This document shows positions 24,429 through 33,501 of a DNA stretch of 64,000 nt, in pieces (position 1 is the first letter of the stretch; each line of letters starts with the position of its first letter). The stretch is taken from NCBI RefSeq assembly GCF_014651775.1, contig NZ_BMXN01000001.1:186001-250000 (forward strand), given 5' to 3'. A model generated the notes under the pieces. That model saw nothing but the letters and a program-made list of their open reading frames with translations, ran no database searches and was not told the origin of the DNA. The DNA comes from Vreelandella hamiltonii (GTDB lineage: Bacteria > Pseudomonadota > Gammaproteobacteria > Pseudomonadales > Halomonadaceae). A program made the translations under genes and the position numbers.

Positions 24429-25697
24429 TCAGCTCGCTTCGAGCGCGAGTCGCTCGATCGAGTGAGATACGCTTTGCGCTCCCTGCAATATCTCGTTAAC
24501 GATCGCCTCGATCTCCTTCACGCTGTTCTGGCTATTCTGGCCCTGTTCCACCACCTGCTGCATGGCCTGCGTCGTCCGGCTCACCAAGGCGTTGTTCTCC
24601 TTGAGCACCCGAGTGATTTCACTGACCGCATCGCTGGAGCCTTTGGCCAGTTGGCGCACCTCGTTGGCCACTACCGCAAAACCTCGCCCCTGTTCACCGG
24701 CACGTGCGGCCTCCACGGCGGCATTCAGCGACAGTAAGTTGGTCTGGCTGGCAATCCGCGCAATGGAGGCGGTAATGCTGTTGATTTGTGCTGCCTGCTG
24801 ATTGAGCGCATTGATGAGCTGTTGTGCCTCTACCAGCGTCGAGGCAGCCTGCTGCGAGTCGGCAAGCACCTTCTGCAGGTGTGAAAGCCCCTCTTGAGCA
24901 ATGCGCTCGGTCTGGCTGGATGACGTTCTGGCGCTGCCGACGGTTGCCCTGGCGGCCTCGGTGGCAGTCATTTCTGCCGTGATGTCGGTGGCGAACTTGA
25001 CCACTTTGACCACGCGCCCTTCGGCATCGAAGATGGGGTTGTAGGTCGCTTCCAGCCAGACCACCTGCCCTTGGGCATTGAGCCGGACGAACTTGCCCTG
25101 CTTGAACTCGCCGCGGGCCAGCTCTTGCCAGAAGTGGGGGTGCTGTTGATAAAACAGGGGCTCACAAAACAGGCGATGGTGTTCACCGCGAATGCGGCTC
25201 AGCGGATAGCCCATGGCCTGTTCGAAATTGTGGTTGGCTTCCAGAATGTAGCCATCAGGGGTGAACTCGATGACCGCCATGGAGCTGTCGAGCGCTGCCA
25301 GAATGGCCCGCTCTCGTGCCGCCCTCTGGTGTTTCTCGGTCACGTCGCTGGCCACCTTGAACACCTGCACCACCTTGCCACGGCGGTTCTTGATCGGCAG
25401 GTAAGTGGCTTCCAGCCAGACCTCTTCCCCTTGTGCATTTACCCGCCGAAAGCGCCCCTGCTGGCTCTCTCCTGACGCCAGCGCTTGCCAGAAAGCTTTG
25501 TACTCCGGGCTGTTGGCATCTTCGGGAAAGCAGAACATTCGGTGGTGCTGCCCTTTAACCTGCGCCAGTGAATAACCTACCGTACTCAGAAACAAGTGGC
25601 TGGCATCTTGGATGACACCCTCAGGAGTAAAGTAGATACAAGCGGTATGTTGAGACAGCGCACTGCGCAGCTGGTCGGACTTCAGGGAGGTGAGCAT
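24429..25697 (-). CDS. PAS-PAS methyl-accepting chemotaxis protein (BdlA-like), second copy
   Basis: A 422-residue soluble receptor with the same order as the protein encoded at 17034-18305: PAS-PAC (about 8-118), PAS-PAC (about 128-238) and an MCP domain (about 258-418). The hairpin-tip segment [20 protein letters not shown] is identical in both proteins. The PAS modules differ enough to suggest different inputs. The ribosome site is weak. The two copies lie 6 kb apart with unrelated genes between, consistent with an old duplication. Confidence 0.9.
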   Translation of the reverse strand: MLTSLKSDQLRSALSQHTACIYFTPEGVIQDASHLFLSTVGYSLAQVKGQHHRMFCFPEDANSPEYKAFWQALASGESQQGRFRRVNAQGEEVWLEATYLPIKNRRGKVVQVFKVASDVTEKHQRAARERAILAALDSSMAVIEFTPDGYILEANHNFEQAMGYPLSRIRGEHHRLFCEPLFYQQHPHFWQELARGEFKQGKFVRLNAQGQVVWLEATYNPIFDAEGRVVKVVKFATDITAEMTATEAARATVGSARTSSSQTERIAQEGLSHLQKVLADSQQAASTLVEAQQLINALNQQAAQINSITASIARIASQTNLLSLNAAVEAARAGEQGRGFAVVANEVRQLAKGSSDAVSEITRVLKENNALVSRTTQAMQQVVEQGQNSQNSVKEIEAIVNEILQGAQSVSHSIERLALEAS

Positions 25698-25828
25698 GGC
25701 CGTAAAATTCCGGGAGCGTTATTGTAAACGCTCCTAGAATAGACCAGTTTCCTATAGAAAACACTGTTTTGTATCGTTATGGCACAAAATGTCACATTGG
25801 TAATGTCAGGTATCTATTTTAATAATTA

Positions 25829-26842
25829 TCAATGATTGACCTGCTCCACCAAGGCTTGAGCGAAGGTCGCCGTCGTGCCGGTACCGCCCATGTCGGGCGT
25901 GACCATGTCACGGCGGGTTTCGAGCACCGCTCGGATGCCGTGGCGTATGGCGTCTCCTTTTTGCTGCATGCCCAAGTGGTCCAGCATTTGTGCTGCTGCC
26001 AGTAGCAGCGCACAGGGGTTGGCCATGTTCTTGCCGGCAATGTCCGGAGCAGAGCCGTGTACGGCTTCGAAGATAGCGGCTTTTTCACCGATGTTGGCGC
26101 CTGGGGCGAGCCCAAGCCCACCCACGAGCCCGGCGCACAGGTCCGAGAGAATGTCGCCAAACAGGTTGGTGGTTACCACTACATCGAACTGGTGCGGGTT
26201 CATGACCAGTTGCATGCAGGCGTTATCCACGATCATTTCCTGAAACTCGATTTCGGGATACTCGCTGGCGACTTCCCGGGCTACGTCCAGAAACAGACCG
26301 GAGCTGGTCTTGATGATGTTGGCCTTGTGGACAGCCGTCACTTTTTTACGGCCGTTCTGCTTGGCCAGCTCGAAGGCGTAACGCACGATACGTTCGGAGC
26401 CCTGGCGGGTCACCTTGATCACGGAAAGCCCGGTATTGCCGTCGTCCACCATTTCCTGGCCATCGGAGAGGTAGGCTCCTTCGGTATTTTCCCGCACGGT
26501 GATCATGTCGATGCCATCGTAGCGTGAGCGCGTGCCAGGGAAACTGATGGCCGGGCGAACGTTGGCATAAAGGTCAAAATGACGGCGCAACTGAACGTTG
26601 ATGGAGGAGAAGCCCTTGCCAATCGGCGTTGTCAGCGGCCCTTTCAGGGCGATACCGTGTTTCTCGATGGCATCCAGCGATGCTTGAGGCACCAGCGTGC
26701 CGTGCTTCTCGAGCGCGACCAGTCCTGCATCGATAAATTCATAGGTCAGCCCGCACTCCAGGGCCTCCAGCACCTTCAGGGTGGCGTCCATGATTTCGGG
26801 GCCGATGCCGTCGCCTTTGATCACTGCTACTGTCTGGCTCAT
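25829..26842 (-). CDS. NAD-type isocitrate dehydrogenase
   Basis: A 337-residue beta-decarboxylating dehydrogenase of the isocitrate/isopropylmalate family. The N-terminal [13 protein letters not shown], the substrate loop [19 protein letters not shown], and the metal-binding [15 protein letters not shown] are present. [16 protein letters not shown] is a cofactor-region signature of the NAD-dependent group. ATG at 26842 follows GAGAGGAT; longer readings lack a ribosome site. The TCA-cycle role (isocitrate to 2-oxoglutarate) is the best reading; homoisocitrate or tartrate dehydrogenases are less likely given the SSINVQLR loop. Confidence 0.85.
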   Translation of the reverse strand: MSQTVAVIKGDGIGPEIMDATLKVLEALECGLTYEFIDAGLVALEKHGTLVPQASLDAIEKHGIALKGPLTTPIGKGFSSINVQLRRHFDLYANVRPAISFPGTRSRYDGIDMITVRENTEGAYLSDGQEMVDDGNTGLSVIKVTRQGSERIVRYAFELAKQNGRKKVTAVHKANIIKTSSGLFLDVAREVASEYPEIEFQEMIVDNACMQLVMNPHQFDVVVTTNLFGDILSDLCAGLVGGLGLAPGANIGEKAAIFEAVHGSAPDIAGKNMANPCALLLAAAQMLDHLGMQQKGDAIRHGIRAVLETRRDMVTPDMGGTGTTATFAQALVEQVNH

Positions 26843-27342
26843 GTGCGGATCCTCTCGTGAAGTGGTTGAAAAAGGATGAAGAACAGGCGGCAGGCCTGCC
26901 GATTGAGTGCCATGGTAAGCGATACTTAGGGAACGGGTCATCGTCTAAACGTCTAGGGTGGGTGGGTGGGTGCGAAAGCCCCTGTTTGCTGATAAAATGC
27001 CGCGCTCAAAGCGAGCCGGGCCCTCGGCGGCCTCTGCCTCGTCTGAAGCGACAAAAGACCAACAAGGTTTATCTTGCAATGAACGACACCATGGCAGCCA
27101 TCCTTCTGCCGACATCAGGGTTGATGACTCCACCCTAGGTTTTCCTTCCTTTTCGGCGCCATGACGCTCCAAGCGTCATCTCGGTGCCATGGCATTCCGT
27201 TGCCGTTATTTGGCTATCGGCGCATTGGCGTCTTCGTTTGGTAGCCTTCCCCCAGCAAACTTTGACAACGCTATGCTCACTTGCTGCCTCTGTGCGGCCT
27301 TGATGTGCAATGTCTATAACTCTCAAACCATGGACTCCCTGA
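26843..27342. other. 500-base intergenic region with extended hairpin
   Basis: The gap between the divergent isocitrate dehydrogenase and SulP genes holds no convincing gene. A stem at 27155-27188 pairs ATGACGCT with AGCGTCAT around CCA and, outside a small bulge, GGCGCC with GGTGCC. A possible 19-codon ORF (27079-27138) has a poor ribosome site and is not called. Overlapping longer frames look like chance. Confidence 0.4.
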
Positions 27343-28833
27343 ATGGCACTTTTCAGCAAGCAAGAGTGGTTCTCCAATATCAAAGGCGACACGCTCTCAG
27401 GTATTGTCGTCGCGCTGGCGCTAATTCCTGAAGCTATCGCATTTTCGATCATTGCTGGCGTCGACCCCAAGGTGGGGCTGTATGCCTCGTTCTGTATTGC
27501 CGTCATCATCGCCTTTACCGGTGGCCGCCCAGGCATGATTTCTGCCGCCACTGGAGCGATGGCGCTGCTGATGGTGACGCTGGTGAGAGAGCATGGCCTG
27601 GAGTATCTCCTGGCGGCCACGCTATTGACGGGTGTATTACAAATCATCGCGGGCTACCTGAAGCTGGCGGAGCTGATGCGCTTCGTTTCGCGCTCGGTGG
27701 TCACCGGGTTTGTGAACGCGCTGGCGATTCTGATTTTCATGGCCCAGCTGCCGGAGCTCACCAACGTGACCTGGCATGTTTACGCCATGACGGCGGCCGG
27801 GCTGGGCATCATCTATCTGTTCCCCTATTTACCGGTGGTGGGTAAGTCGATTCCGTCACCGCTGGTGTGCATCGTGGTATTGACCGTGGTGTACATGGTC
27901 AGCGGTATGGAGATTCGCAGCGTCGGCGATATGGGTGAGCTGCCGGATACGCTGCCCATTTTCCTGTGGCCGAACGTGCCGCTGACTCTTGAAACGCTGA
28001 TGATCATTTTCCCTTATGCGGTCATGCTGGCGGTCGTGGGACTGCTGGAATCGATGATGACGGCCACGATCGTGGATGACCTCACCGACACTTCCAGCGA
28101 TAAGAATCGCGAGTGTAAAGGCCAGGGCGCCGCCAACATTGGTGCCGGACTGATGGGCGGTATGGCGGGCTGTGCCATGATTGGCCAATCGGTGATCAAC
28201 ATCAAATCCGGTGGTCGCACGCGCTTATCCACCCTCATCGCGGGCATATTGCTGCTGCTGATGGTGGTCTTCATGGCGGAGTGGGTCTCGCAAATTCCCA
28301 TGGCGGCGCTGGTGGCGGTCATGATCATGGTGTCGATTGGCACTTTTAACTGGGCGTCGGTACGTGATTTCAAAAAACACCCCATGAGCACCAATGTCGT
28401 CATGCTGGCAACAGTGGTAGTCACCGTAGGTACACACAATCTGGCCATTGGCGTGTTTGTTGGGGTGCTGCTGGCGGCGCTTTTCTTTGCCAACAAGGTT
28501 GGCAATATCATGTACGTTGGCTCGACAGACGTCATGGCTGGCAACGTGCGTGAATATCAGGTGGTGGGACAGGTGTTCTTTGCTTCCGCCGAGCGTTTCT
28601 CCGCTGCCTTCGACGTCAAAGAGCGTCTCGATAAAGTGATCATTGATCTATCTAGAGCACATTTCTGGGATGTGACGGCCGTTCAGGCGCTGGATAGAGT
28701 CATCATCAAGTTCCGTCGTGCAGGTGCGGAAGTGGAGCTCATAGGGCTGAACGATGCCAGTGCCACCGTGGTGGATCGCTATGCAGTGCACAACGACCCG
28801 ATAGCAGTGGAAAAGCTGATGGGTAGCCACTGA
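27343..28833 (+). CDS. SulP family anion transporter with STAS domain
   Basis: A 496-residue inner-membrane protein with about ten to twelve hydrophobic segments. The SulP signature region includes [20 protein letters not shown] (about 28-47), and a C-terminal STAS-like domain spans about 400-490 ([20 protein letters not shown]). Substrate may be sulfate, bicarbonate or a dicarboxylate. The N-terminal membrane part is shorter than in plant-type sulfate transporters but usual for bacterial SulP. The ribosome site at this ATG is weak. No carbonic anhydrase gene adjoins it to decide the substrate. Confidence 0.88.
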   Translation: MALFSKQEWFSNIKGDTLSGIVVALALIPEAIAFSIIAGVDPKVGLYASFCIAVIIAFTGGRPGMISAATGAMALLMVTLVREHGLEYLLAATLLTGVLQIIAGYLKLAELMRFVSRSVVTGFVNALAILIFMAQLPELTNVTWHVYAMTAAGLGIIYLFPYLPVVGKSIPSPLVCIVVLTVVYMVSGMEIRSVGDMGELPDTLPIFLWPNVPLTLETLMIIFPYAVMLAVVGLLESMMTATIVDDLTDTSSDKNRECKGQGAANIGAGLMGGMAGCAMIGQSVINIKSGGRTRLSTLIAGILLLLMVVFMAEWVSQIPMAALVAVMIMVSIGTFNWASVRDFKKHPMSTNVVMLATVVVTVGTHNLAIGVFVGVLLAALFFANKVGNIMYVGSTDVMAGNVREYQVVGQVFFASAERFSAAFDVKERLDKVIIDLSRAHFWDVTAVQALDRVIIKFRRAGAEVELIGLNDASATVVDRYAVHNDPIAVEKLMGSH

Positions 28834-28875
28834 GTATCTCGTTCAGCGATGGCGTGCATGGGCGTCAGGCAGTAT

Positions 28876-29268
28876 TCATTCGGCCGCAGGCGATGAGGCA
28901 AGCGCCCAGCGCTCTCCGGCCCAGGCGGCCAGCAGCCATAGCGGGACGCTGACCAGCACGTAGAGCGGTGCCAGCCACCACTGGGGCTGTTGGGCGAGGT
29001 AGAGCGTTTCCAGGCTGAACAGTGAAAAGGTGGTGAAGCCGCCACAAAAGCCTGCCACCAGCAGAGGTTGGTGGCGTGCCAGCGCGCGGTGAGGAAAGCG
29101 CGAGGCGGTGGCTGCCAGCCAGCCGATCAGCAGCGAGCCCACGATATTGACCAGTAGCGTGCCCCAGGGGAAATAGCTGCCAAGCGCTGCCAGAGATGCC
29201 AGTGACACCCCATAACGCAGCAGGCTGCCCACGGCGCTGCCGAGCCCAACGGCCAGATAGGCGTTCAT
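28876..29268 (-). CDS. crcB: Fluoride channel subunit CrcB/FluC (second of pair)
   Basis: A 130-residue protein with four hydrophobic segments. It has GSAVGSLLRYGVS near the start, FPWGTLLVNIVGS (about 33-45) with the pore Asn, and GFCGGFTTFSLFSLET (about 71-86) with the Phe-box. Its ATG overlaps the stop of the upstream crcB by four bases. It works as an inner-membrane fluoride exit channel, here possibly as a heterodimer with its partner. Confidence 0.93.
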   Translation of the reverse strand: MNAYLAVGLGSAVGSLLRYGVSLASLAALGSYFPWGTLLVNIVGSLLIGWLAATASRFPHRALARHQPLLVAGFCGGFTTFSLFSLETLYLAQQPQWWLAPLYVLVSVPLWLLAAWAGERWALASSPAAE

Positions 29269-29648
29269 GACAACCCCCCGCCCAGCCACCAGCCCAGGGT
29301 GGCCATCAAGAGCCCCAAACCTAACGTACTGGCAACGTTGAGTGCCGCCCGAGCGGCTTGGCCAGACTGGTAAAGCTCCAGGGTTTGCAGGCTGAAGGAG
29401 GAGACGGTGGTATAGCCGCCCAGCAGGCCGATGATGGCGAAGGCCCAGGTGGGGTCGTGATGCTGCAGGCCGTAATGTGCCAGCAGCCAGCCCGCCAAGA
29501 GCGCGCCGCTGGCATTGACGATGAGCGTGCCCCAGGGGAAGACTTTGCCTAGCCGTTTCGCGGCGGCATTGGACACGGCAAAGCGGCCCATGCCGCCAAG
29601 CGCGCCTCCCAGGGCAATCAAAAAGAGACTGGCCATGCCAGCGTCCAT
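29265..29648 (-). CDS. crcB: Fluoride channel subunit CrcB/FluC (first of pair)
   Basis: A 127-residue four-segment membrane protein. It has GGALGGMGRFAVS, FPWGTLIVNASGALLAG with the pore Asn, and GLLGGYTTVSSFSLQT; the last replaces one Phe-box residue relative to the second copy. ATG at 29648 follows GAGG. Coupled crcB genes are common where the channel is made of two different chains in opposite orientation. No fluoride riboswitch was recognised upstream. Confidence 0.93.
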   Translation of the reverse strand: MDAGMASLFLIALGGALGGMGRFAVSNAAAKRLGKVFPWGTLIVNASGALLAGWLLAHYGLQHHDPTWAFAIIGLLGGYTTVSSFSLQTLELYQSGQAARAALNVASTLGLGLLMATLGWWLGGGLS

Positions 29649-29779
29649 GGTGGCCTCGTGTGGAAAGCAGAATCAAGGTCGGAAAGTGTAGCATGTTCGG
29701 CAAGGCCCTGAGGGCGGGCCTTGCTCACTTTCATGCCTCAATCTTCATATCTCAGCCGTCATGTCTCAACTGGCGAAGA

Positions 29780-31474
29780 TCAAGCGGTGGCCATGGAGGA
29801 GTGCTCGACGGGGGCCTCGCTGGATGCCGCCGTGCTGGCCATGTTGATGCCTGACAGCACGGCCTTGAGCGAGGCACTCACCGTGTCGCTGTCCTCTGCC
29901 ACGGCACATACCCGTTGGCCGTCGATATTCAGCTGCACGAAGGCAATGGCATTGGCCTCGCTGTTGCCCCCCAGGGAGTGCTCACTGTAGTCCAGAATGG
30001 CCACGTGGCTGCCGGTATGCTGCTTCCAGGCGTCGGTGAACGATGACATGGCTCCGTTGCCCGTGCCGGAAAGGCGCAGCGTTTCGGTGCCGTGCCACAG
30101 GGTGATGTCGATGCCTTCCTGATGGCCTTTGGAAAGCCGGTAATCCGCCAGGGAGAGCGGTGCATCCAGGGCAAACTGATCGAACATCACCTGGCGGACC
30201 ATGGCGCTGGAGAGCTCGCTGTTGCGCCGCTCGCTCTCTTTCTGCACGTGGGGGGCCAGTGCCAGCATCATCCAGCGGGGCAGGTGAATGCCGTAGTCGC
30301 GCTCCAGCAAAAAGGCCATGCCGCCTTTGCCTGACTGGCTGTTGACCCGGATCACTGCCTGGTAATCGCGGCCGATGTCATGGGGGTCGATGGGCAGGTA
30401 GGCCACTTGCCACGGCTCATCGGGCTTCTGATGCTTGAGCGATTTACGAATGGCATCCTGGTGGCTGCCGGAAAACGCGGTGTAGACCATCTCGCCCACC
30501 CAGGGGTGGCGGGGGTGAATGGCAATGCCGGTGCACTCATGCACGACCTGGATGATCTCGTCGGGGTTGGAGAGATCCAGCGCCGGGTCGATGCCCTGGC
30601 TGTACAGGTTCATGGCCAGCGTCACGATATCCATGTTGCCGGTACGCTCGCCGTTGCCCAGCAGCGTGCCCTCGACGCGATCGGCACCCGCCAGCAGGGC
30701 CAGCTCGGCAGAAGCCACTGCGCCGCCCCGGTCGTTATGGGTGTGTACCGAAATGATCACGCTATCCCGACGGCTGATATGCTGGCAAAAGTACTCGATC
30801 TGGTCGGCGTGGTGGTGCGGGCCTGCCACTTCCACGGTAGTGGGCAGATTGAGGATGCACGGATTGTTCGGCGTGGGCTGCCACACATCCATGACCGCTT
30901 CGCAGATGGCCAGTGAAAAATCGATCTCCGTGCTGGAGAAGCTTTCAGGGGAGTACTGGAAACGCCAATCGACGTCGGGGTACTGCGCGGCATGGGTCTT
31001 GACCCAGGTGGCGCCCTGAACGGCGATGTCGGTAATGCCGTCGCGGTCCATCTCGAAGACCCGTTCGCGCTGAATGGTCGACGTGGAGTTGTACAGGTGG
31101 ATGATGGCGCGCTTGACGCCCACCAGCGAGGCAAACGTTTTCTCGATCAAATGCTCTCGGCACTGCACCAGCACCGCAATGGTGACGTCATCAGGAATCT
31201 GGTCCTCTTCGATCAACCAGCGCACGAAGTCGTAATCCGGCTGGCTGGCGGAGGGAAAACCGACCATCACTTCCTTGATGCCGACCTTGATGATCTGGTG
31301 CCAAAAGCGCTGCTTCTGCTCGACGGTCATCGGCTCCAGTAGCGCCTGGTTGCCATCGCGCAGGTCCTCGCTCACCCAGATGGGGGCGTGGGTCAGTTCC
31401 CGGTCGGGCCACTGGCGATTGAACGCGGGTACCCGCGGGGCAGGGCGATACTTGCGATGATCGAAGGCAGACAT
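29780..31474 (-). CDS. leuA: 2-isopropylmalate synthase
   Basis: A 564-residue enzyme of the long (type 2) LeuA group, condensing acetyl-CoA with 2-oxoisovalerate in leucine synthesis. The metal site and substrate residues are in WVSEDLRDGNQALLEPM (about 33-49) and in VHTHNDRGGAVASAE. The C-terminal third is the LeuA regulatory domain. ATG at 31474 follows AGGAAA; an in-frame extension upstream overlaps the divergent Lrp gene and is rejected. The gap to that gene (219 bases) has GC-rich stems but no clear leucine-codon leader peptide. Confidence 0.95.
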   Translation of the reverse strand: MSAFDHRKYRPAPRVPAFNRQWPDRELTHAPIWVSEDLRDGNQALLEPMTVEQKQRFWHQIIKVGIKEVMVGFPSASQPDYDFVRWLIEEDQIPDDVTIAVLVQCREHLIEKTFASLVGVKRAIIHLYNSTSTIQRERVFEMDRDGITDIAVQGATWVKTHAAQYPDVDWRFQYSPESFSSTEIDFSLAICEAVMDVWQPTPNNPCILNLPTTVEVAGPHHHADQIEYFCQHISRRDSVIISVHTHNDRGGAVASAELALLAGADRVEGTLLGNGERTGNMDIVTLAMNLYSQGIDPALDLSNPDEIIQVVHECTGIAIHPRHPWVGEMVYTAFSGSHQDAIRKSLKHQKPDEPWQVAYLPIDPHDIGRDYQAVIRVNSQSGKGGMAFLLERDYGIHLPRWMMLALAPHVQKESERRNSELSSAMVRQVMFDQFALDAPLSLADYRLSKGHQEGIDITLWHGTETLRLSGTGNGAMSSFTDAWKQHTGSHVAILDYSEHSLGGNSEANAIAFVQLNIDGQRVCAVAEDSDTVSASLKAVLSGINMASTAASSEAPVEHSSMATA

Positions 31475-31693
31475 GGTGAGTTTCCTGAAAGCATGAGGTT
31501 GTTTGAGGCGGCCGCTTGTGGCGTGAGCCGCGTGCCAGGCCTCCGGGTAAGAGGCCCTGGGAGCAGCTGCTTTTGGCAGCCATGCTAGTGTAACCAGAAT
31601 GCCGCGAAAGGTTATTGCGAAAATAGGCCAGTGGGCAGAAAAAGTGGCAGAATATGGCGGGTTTATGGATTTCATTAGTAGAGGCTGTCGAGT

Positions 31694-32170
31694 ATGTCGG
31701 TGACTCCCCTGACGCTGGATCGTTATGATCGTCGTATCCTGGATATCCTTCAGCAGGAAGGGCGCATCAGTAACCAGGAACTGGCCGAACGCATAGGCCT
31801 CTCGCCATCCCCCTGCCTGCGCCGAGTTCGGGCGCTGGAAACCCATGGGCTGATTACCCAGTACCGGGCCGTGGTGGACGCTCGGCCGCTGGGCTATCAG
31901 CTGATGGCGCTGCTGCATATTTCCATGGATCAACACACCCCTGAGCGCTTCGATAACTTCGAGCGCCACGTGCGTGACATCCCCAACGTGGTGGAGTGCT
32001 TGATCATCACTGGTCAAGCCGCCGACTTTCAGCTCAAGATTCTGGTCAAGGACATGGATGACTACCAGCATCTGCTGCTGCATGTCATCAATCGGATCGA
32101 AGGGGTCACAGGGGCGCATACCAGCTTTGTGTTGCGCCGTGTCTTCGAGCACCGCCCGGTACCTACCTGA
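31694..32170 (+). CDS. Lrp/AsnC family transcriptional regulator
   Basis: A 158-residue regulator with an N-terminal helix-turn-helix (about 10-58; LDILQQEGRISNQELAERIG and LSPSPCLRRVRALE) and a C-terminal RAM ligand-binding domain. It is divergent from leuA, and Lrp-type proteins often control leucine or other amino-acid genes, so direct control of leuA is plausible. It is not close enough in appearance to call it Lrp itself. Confidence 0.9.
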   Translation: MSVTPLTLDRYDRRILDILQQEGRISNQELAERIGLSPSPCLRRVRALETHGLITQYRAVVDARPLGYQLMALLHISMDQHTPERFDNFERHVRDIPNVVECLIITGQAADFQLKILVKDMDDYQHLLLHVINRIEGVTGAHTSFVLRRVFEHRPVPT

Positions 32171-32269
32171 GACGGGCTGTTCGATATGACCGGTCAGTTC
32201 GATATGGCATAGGCAGTGGCTTGCTGGCGGTTTACACTGCTTTTTTTAATCGATACAGGAGATTGAACC

Positions 32270-32629
32270 ATGAGTATTCGGCGTCATGATACAAAAGCCC
32301 GCATGAGCCGTGCCGTGATCCATGGCGGCGTGGCATATCTGTGTGGCCAGGTGGCGGGGCCAGAGGCGCGCCATGGCGATATCAAGGAGCAGACCGAGAG
32401 CATGCTGGCGCGGGTGGATGCGCTATTGAAGGAGATCGGCTCCAGCCGCGAGCAGTTGCTCAGTGCGACGATCTACCTCAAGGAGGGCAGCGATTTTGCG
32501 GCCATGAACGAGGTTTGGGATGCCTGGGTACCGGAAGGCCATGCACCGGCACGCACCTGCGTGTGTGCACCGATGCCTGCCGATGAGTTGAAAGTCGAGA
32601 TTACCGTGACCACGGCGGTAGATGCGTAG
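32270..32629 (+). CDS. RidA family protein
   Basis: A 119-residue protein of the YjgF/YER057c/UK114 fold. The catalytic Arg is in [10 protein letters not shown], and the N-terminal [10 protein letters not shown] and C-terminal VEITVTTAV strands fit. RidA members hydrolyse reactive imines/enamines from PLP enzymes. The [19 protein letters not shown] helix region is typical. ATG lies behind CAGGAG, downstream of the Lrp gene; whether the two share a transcript is unclear. Confidence 0.9.
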   Translation: MSIRRHDTKARMSRAVIHGGVAYLCGQVAGPEARHGDIKEQTESMLARVDALLKEIGSSREQLLSATIYLKEGSDFAAMNEVWDAWVPEGHAPARTCVCAPMPADELKVEITVTTAVDA

Positions 32630-32637
32630 TCGCCACG

Positions 32638-33501
32638 TTACTTGATGGGCTTTTCGGCCGGAAAGCGGGTATCGCGCAGGCTGTCCTTGATCTTCTTCAG
32701 GTGCGGCAAGAAATCTTCGCCGCGCCTGAGGGTGACCCCCGTGGCCAGCGCATCGATCAGGGTGAGCTGAATCATTCGGGAGGTCATGGGCATGTAGTGG
32801 TCGGTATCTTCGGGGGTGGCGACTTCCAGGGTCGCGGTGCACTCCCGTGAGAGCGGAGAGTCGGGGGCGGTAATCCCCAGCACCACGGCGCCTGCTTCGC
32901 GGGCTACCTTGGCGATATCGACCAGTTCCCGCGTGCGGCCCGTGTAGGAAATGATCACCACCACATCGCCCGTATGGCAGGCGGCAGCCACCATGCGTTG
33001 CATCAGCACATCCACATATGCCATGACCGGCAAGTTGAAGCGGAAGAACTTGTGCTGCGCATCCTGGGCCACGGCGCCGGAGGCACCCAACCCGAAAAAG
33101 TGAATCTGCTTGGCCTGGGTCAGGTAATCCACCATGCGCTCGACGGCGGCCATGTCCACTTCGCGCTGGGCTTCGTCCAGGGCGGCAATGGTAGCCCCGA
33201 AAATCTTGTGCGTGTACTGAGTGGCCGTATCGCCGGGCTCGACGGCACGAGTCACGTAAGGCGTTCCGCCGGCCAGGCTCTGCGCCAGTTTGATCTTGAA
33301 ATCGGGATAGCCCTTGGCGCCGAAGTTGCGGCAAAACCGGTTCACGGTAGGCTCGCTGACGCTGGCCGCCTGGGCGAGGCTGGCAATGCTCAGGCTGGTG
33401 GCGGCTGCCGGGTCGTCGAGGATCACGTTCGCCACCTTGCGCTCCGAACGATTCAGCTCTTCGAGACGTTCCCTTAGGCGGTCTAGCAGGTCATGCGCCA
33501 T
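32638..33501 (-). CDS. hexR: RpiR/HexR family transcriptional regulator
   Basis: A 287-residue regulator. An N-terminal RpiR helix-turn-helix (about 1-78; [13 protein letters not shown], then [13 protein letters not shown]) is followed by a sugar-phosphate-binding SIS domain (about 120-255; [20 protein letters not shown] and [14 protein letters not shown]). Similarity is closest to HexR, which senses KDPG and controls glucose/Entner-Doudoroff genes, but no zwf or edd genes are adjacent here. ATG at 33501 follows GGAG; its first codons overlap the end of the upstream response-regulator gene. Confidence 0.8.
   Translation of the reverse strand: MAHDLLDRLRERLEELNRSERKVANVILDDPAAATSLSIASLAQAASVSEPTVNRFCRNFGAKGYPDFKIKLAQSLAGGTPYVTRAVEPGDTATQYTHKIFGATIAALDEAQREVDMAAVERMVDYLTQAKQIHFFGLGASGAVAQDAQHKFFRFNLPVMAYVDVLMQRMVAAACHTGDVVVIISYTGRTRELVDIAKVAREAGAVVLGITAPDSPLSRECTATLEVATPEDTDHYMPMTSRMIQLTLIDALATGVTLRRGEDFLPHLKKIKDSLRDTRFPAEKPIK

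Noticed and set aside
27079..27138. 19-codon ORF in the gap before the SulP gene
   Set aside because: Weak ribosome site and no coding signal; reported only as part of the intergenic note.
27135..27647. 170-codon minus-strand frame over the SulP start
   Set aside because: It overlaps well-supported SulP coding sequence and has no domain or ribosome site.
28876..29703. 275-codon frame joining the second crcB to upstream sequence
   Set aside because: The N-terminal part is a shadow of the first crcB; the ATG at 29268 with ATGA overlap gives a normal CrcB.
29649..29779. Fluoride riboswitch ahead of the crcB pair
   Set aside because: The conserved fluoride-riboswitch core was not found upstream of the first crcB.
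31475..31693. Leucine leader-peptide attenuator for leuA
   Set aside because: GC-rich stems exist but no short ORF with a run of Leu codons could be found.
31475..32152. N-terminal extension of leuA by about 226 codons
   Set aside because: It runs antisense through the Lrp gene; the family N-terminus and ribosome site lie at 31474.
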